Shown here: positions 26,638 to 32,452 of the stretch, piece by piece
How positions within the stretch are numbered: position 1 is the stretch's first letter
How the letters are laid out: each line of letters opens with the position of its first letter
From: an uncultured Lysobacteraceae bacterium
GTDB lineage: Bacteria; Pseudomonadota; Gammaproteobacteria; Xanthomonadales; Xanthomonadaceae
Assembly: GCA_937897645.1 (NCBI GenBank)
Contig: CALCNV010000126.1
Location: 1 to 62,263, forward strand
Direction: 5' to 3'
DNA length: 62,263 nucleotides
Translations under genes and position numbers: made by a program
Notes under the pieces: model-generated
Databases searched by the model: none
Told to the model about the DNA's origin: nothing
The model's input: the letters and a program-made list of their open reading frames with translations, nothing else

Positions 26638-26930
26638 GCGACACCCCGCAACAGGTCGGCCACGACTTCGGTAAACGCCTTGCCAGTGCGTCGCTGGTGG
26701 AAGCTCACCAGGTCGCCTTGTCCGCATCCTGCGAAGCATCGCCAGCCGCCATGCGGGTCGGCCGTTTGCACGCTTAGCGATGCGTCGTGATCGTCGTGGA
26801 ACGGGCATTGGCCCTGCGCCCAGCCGGTGCCGTTGGGCTTGCCCAGCTTCACCACGCACGCGGCGTAATAGGTGCCGGGATGGGGCAGGCGGTCGCGCCA
26901 GTTTTTCGGGATTCGGTTGTGGGCGCTCAT
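26634..26930 (-). CDS. Free-standing CHC2 zinc-finger primase domain protein
   Basis: A 98-residue protein from ATG 26930 (MSAHNRIPKNWRDRLP). It is little more than the DnaG-type zinc-binding domain: CPFHDDHDASLSV and CFAGCGQGDLVSFHQRRTG supply the C-H-C-C ligands, within residues ~44-85. It overlaps the TOPRIM/DUF3987 gene by 4 bp (ATGA, 26634-26637) and its own start overlaps the small membrane-protein stop by 4 bp. The zinc finger and TOPRIM normally sit in one primase chain, so the two products probably work together. Confidence 0.85.
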   Translation of the reverse strand: MSAHNRIPKNWRDRLPHPGTYYAACVVKLGKPNGTGWAQGQCPFHDDHDASLSVQTADPHGGWRCFAGCGQGDLVSFHQRRTGKAFTEVVADLLRGVA

Positions 26931-27076
26931 AGCGTCATTCCCCACAGAATCAGGAATGCAGCCAGCGGTAGCAGGATCGGTGCCCAGGCCCATGCCGCGA
27001 TACAATGACGACGCACCCAGCCAGCCAGCTTGTGCCCGTTGCCCGCCTTGTGCGGGCTTCGTTTTTTTTGGCTCAT
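26927..27076 (-). CDS. 49-residue single-helix membrane protein
   Basis: A short gene fitted between excisionase and CHC2 genes. It begins MSQKKRSPHK with a basic N-terminal region (Lys/Arg/His to residue ~24) and then a hydrophobic helix, IAAWAWAPILLPLAAFLILW (about residues 26-45). Its ATG shares one base with the excisionase stop (TAATG) and its TGA overlaps the CHC2 ATG (ATGA), so it is coupled on both sides. Codons 3-5 contain a run of eight A. The predicted topology is N-terminus in the cytoplasm. I know no family; a holin-like, signalling or coupling-leader role are all possible. Confidence 0.6.
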   Translation of the reverse strand: MSQKKRSPHKAGNGHKLAGWVRRHCIAAWAWAPILLPLAAFLILWGMTL

Positions 27077-27318
27077 TACGCGGCCGCCTTTGCGCTGGCG
27101 GCGCTATCGATCAAGGCGCGGATATCTTCCACACGCCATGCGGTAATGCGGTCTCCCAGCGCGCGGGTCGGTTGCGGATAGCGGCCGGATCGCACACCAG
27201 CCCACCAGGTGGAGCGTGATACCGGAATGATGCCGGGAACGGCTGGGGCTTCGTTTTTTGCGGGTCGGCCAACAATCTGCACCAGTCGCAGGTAGCCGGT
27301 TTCGGGAAGTGTTTGCAT
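27076..27318 (-). CDS. AlpA-family excisionase/regulator
   Basis: An 80-residue helix-turn-helix protein from ATG 27318 (MQTLPETGYLRLVQIVG) behind AAGGACAG. IIPVSRSTWWAGVRSGRYPQPTRALGDRITAWRVEDIRALID is the usual AlpA/MerR-like fold of prophage excisionases. P4-type elements use such proteins to control integrase and excision. An ATG 42 bp upstream is possible but lacks a ribosome-binding site. It heads the replication operon; tandem 18-bp repeats lie in its promoter region. Confidence 0.85.
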   Translation of the reverse strand: MQTLPETGYLRLVQIVGRPAKNEAPAVPGIIPVSRSTWWAGVRSGRYPQPTRALGDRITAWRVEDIRALIDSAASAKAAA

Positions 27319-27395
27319 TGCGCTGTCCTTCGCCGCTCCGGAGTGGGCGGCGTTGGACAAACATTGCTTGCCCGCAGATACAAGCGGGATCCTAG

Positions 27396-27434
27396 ATGCA
27401 GTGCAGGGGCTAGCCTATGCAGTGCAGGGGCTAG
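27396..27434. repeat. Two tandem 18-bp repeats upstream of the excisionase gene
   Basis: ATGCAGTGCAGGGGCTAG occurs at 27396-27413 and again at 27417-27434, 21 bp apart, i.e. two helical turns. The second copy supplies the stop codon of the upstream gene. Candidate operator or replication iterons. Confidence 0.7.
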
Positions 27435-27925
27435 GCTTTGCGACGCAGCGGCCGGGTTGGCTTCGGTGTGTTTCTTAGCGCCTTCCTTGCGGTGGTGAAT
27501 GACACACCCAGCGCGCCGCATTCTTCCTCCGCGCACCTATCACGGCTGTCATATTTTCCGCTCGCCCAGACGGCTTGGATTGCCTTGCGCTTTTCTCGGG
27601 AGCCTCCAGGCGCACTGTGCCGGGTATCAGCAGCGGTCACGCCTCTGTCTGAGCTGGCCTTTCTAATTGTGGTCAATTCCCCGTCTATTCCTCTGGCAAA
27701 CTTGATTGCGCCCTTGTATCGAGACGCCCAATCATTCGCGATATCTCTCGCCGCAACGTTTAGTTCATCGCTCGCCTTGTAAGCGCCTTTAAGCGCCATG
27801 AATTGAACGAATACATTTGCCAGCTCATCAGCCAACTTTTGCTTGCTTTGCCGCATAGCCCATTTCTCCACGCGCGCAATTCGTCGATCAATGCGTTTGT
27901 GATCCGACATCCAGCTATTGTCCAT
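27431..27925 (-). CDS. Unknown 164-residue island protein with HTH-like C terminus
   Basis: Not recognised. The first ~60 residues are basic and helical (RIDRRIARVEKWAMRQSKQKL). The C-terminal part, SGKYDSRDRCAEEECGALGVSFTTARKALRNTP, reads like a helix-turn-helix of small element-borne regulators. The start ATG 27925 has GAGGG at suitable spacing. It ends inside the tandem repeats that precede the excisionase gene, so it could be a regulator of that promoter. No signal peptide or membrane segment. Confidence 0.65.
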   Translation of the reverse strand: MDNSWMSDHKRIDRRIARVEKWAMRQSKQKLADELANVFVQFMALKGAYKASDELNVAARDIANDWASRYKGAIKFARGIDGELTTIRKASSDRGVTAADTRHSAPGGSREKRKAIQAVWASGKYDSRDRCAEEECGALGVSFTTARKALRNTPKPTRPLRRKA

Positions 27926-27951
27926 CGCGCACCCTCGCGCCCCTGAAAAGA

Positions 27952-28008
27952 AACCGCGCCAGCGTCGCAGGGTTACGGCGTGTTCGCCCCGTCGGGCTAG
28001 GCGCGGTT
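27952..28008 (-). terminator. Possible terminator with long loop after the 75-aa gene
   Basis: AACCGCGCC (27952-27960) pairs with GGCGCGGTT (28000-28008). On the minus strand the stem is followed by TCTTTTC. The ~39-nt loop makes this uncertain. Confidence 0.35.
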
Positions 28009-28015
28009 ATTCGGG

Positions 28016-28243
28016 TTAACTATTCGCGGCCTGATTGCCGGCATCCAACCAGCTCAACCAGCGGTCTGCTTTTCGCCTTGCGCTTCCTTTCAACTCAGAA
28101 ATCGGAACCAGCATCGATATAACCGGATCGACTGGCCGTGAGCTAAACGCCTGCACTACGCCAACCCATGCGCCATTGGATCGAATGACTGTCAATAACT
28201 TGCCGTAACCCGTGCTGCGATTTGCTGCGCCCTTTTTCGCCAT
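28016..28243 (-). CDS. Unknown 75-residue island protein
   Basis: Not recognised. Basic N terminus (MAKKGAANRSTGYGKL), a short beta-rich core (LLTVIRSNGAWVGVVQAF) and a Trp-rich C terminus (ADRWLSWLDAGN). It starts 12 bp after the integrase stop; its ribosome-binding site GAGGAGA overlaps that stop, so it is co-transcribed with the integrase. Confidence 0.65.
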   Translation of the reverse strand: MAKKGAANRSTGYGKLLTVIRSNGAWVGVVQAFSSRPVDPVISMLVPISELKGSARRKADRWLSWLDAGNQAANS

Positions 28244-28255
28244 GTTCTTGTCTCC

Positions 28256-29485
28256 TCAGTTTGCCTTTCGCTTGAATGCCAGCACGGTGCCCGTGTCAGC
28301 TTGTAACGTGTCCAGGTAGTCCGCCCATGCCTGCATCATCTTCTTGCGTTCGGGCAAATGCGCCGTGCGGTTGTATGCGCGGCCGTTCGGATCTTTCACT
28401 GCATGGGCCAATTGGTGTTCTATGTAGTCGGGCCGAAAGTGCAAGGTTTCATCCAGAATCGTGCGCGCCATTGCCCGGAAGCCGTGGCCGCTCATTTCGT
28501 CTTTGTCGAAACCCATGCGGCGTAGGGCTGCGAGTATTGCGTTGTTACTCATGGCGCGCTTGGGGCTGCGCGCGCTGGGGAACACGTAGCGGCCTCGCCC
28601 TGTCAGGGACTGAATCTCGGTCAGGATCGCCACGGCTTGTGCGGACAACGGCACAAGGTGCGGCTCGCGCATCTTCATTTTCTCCGCCGGGATATTCCAT
28701 TCCGCTTTGTCCAGGTCAATCTCTGCCCACTCGGCTTGCCGCAGTTCGCCGGGTCGCACGAACACCAGCGGGGCCAACCGCAAGGCGCATTTGGTCACCA
28801 GCGAACCCGTATAGGCATCCATCGCGCGCAGCAGTCCGCCCACCTTGTTGGGGTCGGTAATTGCGGCCAGGTGTGTTTGCTTGGTCGGGGGCAGGGCACC
28901 CCGCAGGTCGGCCGCCGGGTTGCCATCGGCGCGCCCGGTAGCGATGGCATAGCGAAATACTTGCCCGCAGTTTTGCAGCGCGCGGTGCGCGGACTCCACA
29001 GCGCCACGGTCTGCAATGCGGTTGACGGTTGCCAGTAATTCCTTCGCCTTCACTTCGGCAATGGGGCGCTTGCCAAGCCACGGGAAGATATCGTTTTCCA
29101 ACCTGAGCATGATGCGGTCGCCGTGAGCCTTCACCCATGTTGGCGATTGCTTGGAATGCCACTCACGGGCGACAACCTCAAAGCTATTGGCGGCCCGATC
29201 CTCGCCAGCGGCCTTTTCAGCTTTCCGATGCTCGGCAGGGTCAACGCCAGCGGCCAACAGCTTGCGGGCAGCGTCACGCTTGCCGCGCGCATCGGCCAGG
29301 CCAGTCGCAGGGTAGGTGCCCAGGCTCAAGGTATTGCGCTTGCCGGTTACCGGCCTACGGTAATCCCAGCGCCACCAGCGGGAACCGTTGGGGTTCAGCA
29401 GCAGATACAGCCCTTCGCCGTCGGCCATCTTGGTTGGCGTAGCGGCAGGCTTGGCCTTACGGATGGCGGTATCGGTCAATCTCAT
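28256..29485 (-). CDS. int: P4-type tyrosine recombinase (integrase)
   Basis: A 409-residue phage-integrase family protein from ATG 29485 (MRLTDTAIRKAKPAATPTKMADGEGLYL), the usual N-terminal DUF4102 arm-binding domain of P4-like integrases. A core-binding SAM-like domain follows (residues ~95-180). The catalytic domain shows VRPGELRQAEW (Arg I), HGFRAMARTIL (HxxR), and AYNRTAHLPERKKMMQAWADYL (the Tyr nucleophile). An in-frame ATG at 29536 lies within putative arm repeats. The gene lies directly beside the 3' end of ssrA, a classical integration target. Confidence 0.95.
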   Translation of the reverse strand: MRLTDTAIRKAKPAATPTKMADGEGLYLLLNPNGSRWWRWDYRRPVTGKRNTLSLGTYPATGLADARGKRDAARKLLAAGVDPAEHRKAEKAAGEDRAANSFEVVAREWHSKQSPTWVKAHGDRIMLRLENDIFPWLGKRPIAEVKAKELLATVNRIADRGAVESAHRALQNCGQVFRYAIATGRADGNPAADLRGALPPTKQTHLAAITDPNKVGGLLRAMDAYTGSLVTKCALRLAPLVFVRPGELRQAEWAEIDLDKAEWNIPAEKMKMREPHLVPLSAQAVAILTEIQSLTGRGRYVFPSARSPKRAMSNNAILAALRRMGFDKDEMSGHGFRAMARTILDETLHFRPDYIEHQLAHAVKDPNGRAYNRTAHLPERKKMMQAWADYLDTLQADTGTVLAFKRKAN

Positions 29486-29515
29486 GACGGTAACCCCTCT
29501 GGCGGTAACCCCGCC

Positions 29516-29547
29516 TACCGTCATAGTTACCGACACTTACCGTCGGA
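29516..29547. repeat. ACCGTC-type repeats beside the integrase start
   Basis: Consecutive TACCGTCATAGTTACCGACAC and TTACCGTCGG segments, plus GGTAAC copies in the first codons region (29489-29507). These resemble GTTACCGTCA copies at the opposite island end; candidate integrase arm-type sites. Confidence 0.5.
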
Positions 29548-29580
29548 TTGCAATACCCCCCGCTGGACGGTATCAGCCAC

Positions 29581-29622
29581 AAAAAAGGCCGAAACCCTTG
29601 TATCTATTGGGGATTCCGGCCT
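29581..29622 (-). terminator. Terminator of ssrA
   Basis: Minus-strand stem AAGGCCGGAATCCCC pairs with GGGTTTCGGCCTT and ends in six T, 27 nt after the tmRNA 3' end. It lies on the island side of the junction. Confidence 0.75.
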
Positions 29623-29648
29623 TCGTTGGTCTTACTTGGACCACTATA

Positions 29649-30002
29649 TGGTGGAGATGGCGGGAATCGAACCCGCGTCCGAAGGCACTCCATCCCCGGT
29701 ACTACATGCTTAGCGTTCCGTTGGGTCTCGTCCCCAGGCAGCACGGCACGCGAAGCGCACCCGGGAACCAGCCTGTTTTAGTTAAGCCGTGACTGACAGG
29801 CAGCCGTCACAGCCGGTTCCGTGATAATGACCCTACATCCACGAGCACGGGCACAAGTGGGTTCGGGGCTTACGCCTTAAGCGGCGAGAGCGTAGTTGTC
29901 GTCGTTGGCAACTAGAGTTTTGCTACTGGATTAACGAGGAAAGTCGCCCCCTCGGCATGCACCAGGCAATTTCGCAACCCCCGTCGAAGCCAGTGCATCC
30001 CC
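29649..30002 (-). ncRNA. ssrA: Transfer-messenger RNA (tmRNA)
   Basis: A 354-nt one-piece tmRNA that rescues stalled ribosomes. The 5' end GGGGATGCACTGGCTTCGAC pairs (GGGGATG with CATCTCC, one G-U) with the 3' tRNA-like part, which carries the T-arm GGTTCGATTCCC and encoded CCA. The mRNA-like part has the resume codon at 29909-29907 and encodes the tag ANDDNYALAA, followed by TAA (29877-29879). smpB lies just upstream on the same strand. The 3' end is the attachment site of the island at 23672-29648. Confidence 0.97.
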
Positions 30003-30088
30003 GGGAATCAGATTTCGCTGATGGCAGCAGTATGGGCGCGATGGCCACGGCTCACAAGTTGTTGGGGGCGCGAACGACGGGCCGTTGT

Positions 30089-30583
30089 TCAGGCGTCGCG
30101 GTTGTGCCGGCGCATCACGCGCTGCTTGTCGCGGGCCCAGTCGCGGTCCTTGGCGGCATCGCGCTTGTCGTGGGTCTGCTTGCCCTTGGCCAGCGCGATG
30201 CCGGCCTTGACCTTGTTGCCCTTCCAATACAGCGAGGTGGGCACGATGGTGTAGCCGTCGCGTTCCACCTTGCCGATCAGGGTGTCGATCTCGCGCTTGT
30301 TCAGCAGCAGCTTGCGCGTGCGGCGATCATCTGCCACCACGTGCGTCGAGGCCTGGATGAGCGGCGTGATCTGGGCGCCGAACAGGAAGAGCTCGCCGTG
30401 GCGTACCACCGCGTAAGCCTCGGTGATGTTGGCGCGACCGGCACGGATCGCCTTCACTTCCCAGCCCTGCAGCGCCATGCCGGCCTCGAAATGCTCCTCC
30501 AGGTGGTACTCGTGCCGGGCGCGCTTGTTCTGCGCAATCGTGCCGGTACTGTTTGCTTTATCCTTGCCGGGTTTCTTGGCCAT
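30089..30583 (-). CDS. smpB: SsrA-binding protein
   Basis: RNA-binding partner of tmRNA in trans-translation, 164 residues. The beta-barrel core has RHEYHLEEHFEAGMALQGWEVKAIRAGRANI and YAVVRHGELFLFGAQI; RKLLLNKREIDTLIGKVERDGYTIVPTSLYWKGNKVK is diagnostic. The basic C-terminal tail (DWARDKQRVMRRHNRDA) contacts the decoding centre. It is directly upstream of ssrA on the same strand and divergent from ratA. Confidence 0.98.
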   Translation of the reverse strand: MAKKPGKDKANSTGTIAQNKRARHEYHLEEHFEAGMALQGWEVKAIRAGRANITEAYAVVRHGELFLFGAQITPLIQASTHVVADDRRTRKLLLNKREIDTLIGKVERDGYTIVPTSLYWKGNKVKAGIALAKGKQTHDKRDAAKDRDWARDKQRVMRRHNRDA

Positions 30584-30663
30584 GCGTCCATTGTCGCCGA
30601 TGGCGCGGGGCCAAGCGAGTCTGATGTGCGATTCCGTACCTCCACCTTGCCCCGACGAAGCCT

Positions 30664-31092
30664 ATGCAGACCATCCGCCGCAGCGCCCTGGTTGAACATT
30701 CCACCGTGCGCATGTTCGACCTGGTGAACGACATCGAAGCCTACCCGCGCCGGTTCGACTGGTGCAGCGGCGCAACCCTGATCGAATCCGGCGAGGACAG
30801 GGTGGTGGCACGCCTGGACCTTGGCCTGGGTTCGCTGAGCACCTGGTTCACGACGGAAAACACATTGGAGCGCCCGCATCGCATCGAGATGAAACTGGTG
30901 GATGGGCCTTTCCGCAAGCTGCATGGGCAGTGGGAATTCTTCGCGCTGGAAGAATCGGCCTGCAAGATCACCCTGGCCTTGGCCTTCGATCCCACCAATC
31001 GCCTGGTTGGCCCGGCGCTGGCACGCGGCTTCCAGAGCCTGGCCGATCGCATGGTGGATGACTTCGTGCGGATTGCCGACCTGGACGACTGA
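30664..31092 (+). CDS. ratA: RatA/COQ10 START-domain family protein
   Basis: A 142-residue member of the polyketide cyclase/COQ10 START family: VPHS-like opening RSALVEHSTVRMFDLVNDIEAYPRRFDWC and LDLGLGSLSTWFTTENTL. E. coli RatA was described as a 50S-binding toxin; the eukaryotic relatives bind coenzyme Q. The arrangement smpB / ratA / rnfH / bamE is conserved in gammaproteobacteria. It is followed after one base by the rnfH start. Confidence 0.93.
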   Translation: MQTIRRSALVEHSTVRMFDLVNDIEAYPRRFDWCSGATLIESGEDRVVARLDLGLGSLSTWFTTENTLERPHRIEMKLVDGPFRKLHGQWEFFALEESACKITLALAFDPTNRLVGPALARGFQSLADRMVDDFVRIADLDD

Positions 31093-31093
31093 G

Positions 31094-31354
31094 ATGAAAG
31101 TCGAAGTGGTGATGGCATGGCCACGCCGATACGAATCAGTGACCGTGGACTTGGCCGACGGTGCCGCCGTGGCGGACGCACTGGCCGCAGCGGGGTGGAC
31201 GGACAGGGAAGATGTGGACGGCTACGCCGTGTTTGGCCTCAAGGCGACTGTGGCAACGCTGCTGGTGGAGGGTGACAGGGTGGAACTGCTGCGACCCCTG
31301 CAGATCGATCCCATGGAAGCGCGCCGTCGACGCGCTCGTCGTCCGGGGCGCTGA
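31094..31354 (+). CDS. rnfH: RnfH family protein
   Basis: An 86-residue ubiquitin-like beta-grasp protein of the RnfH family (RatB of the former ratAB pair). Diagnostic are VEVVMAWPRRYESVTVDL, GYAVFGLKATVATLLVEGDRVELLRPLQIDPMEARRRRA. The ATG (31094) follows the ratA stop by one base, so they are co-translated. The molecular role is unknown. Confidence 0.92.
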   Translation: MKVEVVMAWPRRYESVTVDLADGAAVADALAAAGWTDREDVDGYAVFGLKATVATLLVEGDRVELLRPLQIDPMEARRRRARRPGR

Positions 31355-31357
31355 CGC

Positions 31358-31750
31358 CTAGCGGCGCGCGCCTTTCTTCTTTTCCTTGGCCAGGTTCGGG
31401 CCGAACTTGCGCACGTCCTTGGCCAGCTGCACGTCGTTCTCGGGGAAGTATTCGCCTTCCCAGCTCGACAGCGTGTCGCCGTCGAAGAACACGACCAGGT
31501 TCTTGATTTCAGTGTTGCCGCGGCGGTCGGTGCGCTGCGTGGCGGTGTAATCCCAACGCTGCGCATGGAAGGGGTCGGCGACCGAAGGCGTGCCCAGCAA
31601 GGCCATGACCTGCTGCCTGCTCTGGCCGACAGCCAACTGGTCGGCGTTGCTTTTCTCGATCAGGTTGCCCTGGTAGATCGGCTGTTTGTACAACACGCCA
31701 CAACCGGCAGTGGCAAGGGTGACGGCGGCGATCAGCAGGAATTTACGCAT
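31358..31750 (-). CDS. bamE: Outer-membrane assembly lipoprotein BamE
   Basis: Lipoprotein subunit of the BAM beta-barrel assembly machine, 130 residues from ATG 31750 (MRKFLLIAAVTLATAGC, lipobox TAGC). Family signatures: YKQPIYQGNLIE, SRQQVMALLGTPSVADPFHAQRWDY and the C-terminal VVFFDGD. An upstream open extension runs through the fur promoter and is not used. It is divergent from fur and convergent with rnfH with only 3 bp between stops. Confidence 0.95.
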   Translation of the reverse strand: MRKFLLIAAVTLATAGCGVLYKQPIYQGNLIEKSNADQLAVGQSRQQVMALLGTPSVADPFHAQRWDYTATQRTDRRGNTEIKNLVVFFDGDTLSSWEGEYFPENDVQLAKDVRKFGPNLAKEKKKGARR

Positions 31751-31862
31751 CGGGAAGGACATCACGCGGGTAGGGGAAAGACCGGGCGATGATACACTTC
31801 CGACAGCCGCCGCACCCCAGGCCAAGGCCGCTGGCGCTAAACCGCCAATGAACGGAGACGCC

Positions 31863-32264
31863 ATGGAATCGCAGGATCTACGCAAAGTCGGGCTGAAGGT
31901 GACGCATCCGCGCATGCGCATCCTGGAACTGCTGGAGCAGTCCAAGCCCCGGCACATGACGGCCGAGGATATCTACCGCCACCTGCTGGACCACGGCGAC
32001 GAGATTGGCCTGGCCACGGTGTACCGGGTGTTGACCCAATTCGAATCCGCTGGACTGGTGCTCAAGCACAACTTCGAAGGCGGCCAGGCCGTGTACGAAC
32101 TGGATCGTGGTGAACACCACGACCACATGGTCGACATCGAGACCGGCAAGGTCATCGAATTTTCCAGCGAGGAAATCGAAGCACTGCAGCGCAAGATCGC
32201 GGCCGAGCACGGCTACGAGATCGAGGAACACGCGCTGGTGCTGTACGTGCGCAGGAAACGCTGA
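31863..32264 (+). CDS. fur: Ferric uptake regulator
   Basis: Fe(II)-dependent repressor, 133 residues from ATG 31863 (MESQDLRKVGLKVTHPR). The winged helix has HMTAEDIYRHLLDHGDEIGLATVYRVLTQFESAGLV. The metal-binding region is EHHDHMVDIETGKVIEFSSEEIEALQ. CxxC zinc motifs are absent, which is common in gammaproteobacterial Fur proteins of this clade. The bamE/fur divergent layout is conserved in the order. Confidence 0.95.
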   Translation: MESQDLRKVGLKVTHPRMRILELLEQSKPRHMTAEDIYRHLLDHGDEIGLATVYRVLTQFESAGLVLKHNFEGGQAVYELDRGEHHDHMVDIETGKVIEFSSEEIEALQRKIAAEHGYEIEEHALVLYVRRKR

Positions 32265-32278
32265 ACCGCGCGCGCCAT

Positions 32279-32304
32279 GTAGGTCCGAGCAAGCTCGGAT
32301 CTAC
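32279..32304. repeat. GTAG-headed palindrome after fur
   Basis: GTAGGTCCGAGC with its inverse GCTCGGATCTAC; a single 26-bp REP unit 15 bp after the fur stop. Confidence 0.75.
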
Positions 32305-32317
32305 GAAATAATAGTGA

Positions 32318-32416
32318 CGTCATCCTAGCGAACGCTGGGACCCATTTTGACGTTGTATTTAGGGAACAAGACCAAGGCCGAGATCAAGATGGATCCCAGC
32401 GTTCGCTGGGATGACG
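32318..32416. repeat. 99-bp two-hairpin MITE-like element
   Basis: Starts CGTCATCCTAGCGAACGCTGGG followed by CCATTTTGAC, and ends AGATCAAGATGGATCC plus the inverted hairpin to GATGACG. It shares both ends and inner flanks with 10001-10116, but the middle differs. Confidence 0.8.
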
Positions 32417-32452
32417 TTCGTCTTGATTACGGATCCACGCGTTACTGCTGAG

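Larger units (their letters stand above)
23672..29648 (-). mobile_element. Compact integrative element at the ssrA 3' end
   Basis: About 6 kb between the decayed ssrA end and the intact ssrA. All genes are on the minus strand: integrase, a 75-aa unknown, a 164-aa unknown, AlpA-type excisionase, a 49-aa membrane peptide, CHC2 protein, TOPRIM/DUF3987 primase-helicase and a zinc-ribbon protein. TTACCGTCA-type repeats lie near both ends (23750-23770 and 29516-29547). Capsid, terminase and mobilisation genes are lacking. It resembles the replication core of P4-type satellites. Boundaries are inferred. Confidence 0.75.

Noticed and set aside
23672..29648. Complete prophage
   Set aside because: No terminase, portal, capsid, tail or lysis genes; only integration and replication functions are visible.
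30664..31354. ratA-rnfH as a toxin-antitoxin pair
   Set aside because: These are housekeeping families (COQ10/START and RnfH) conserved next to smpB and bamE; the toxin name is historical.
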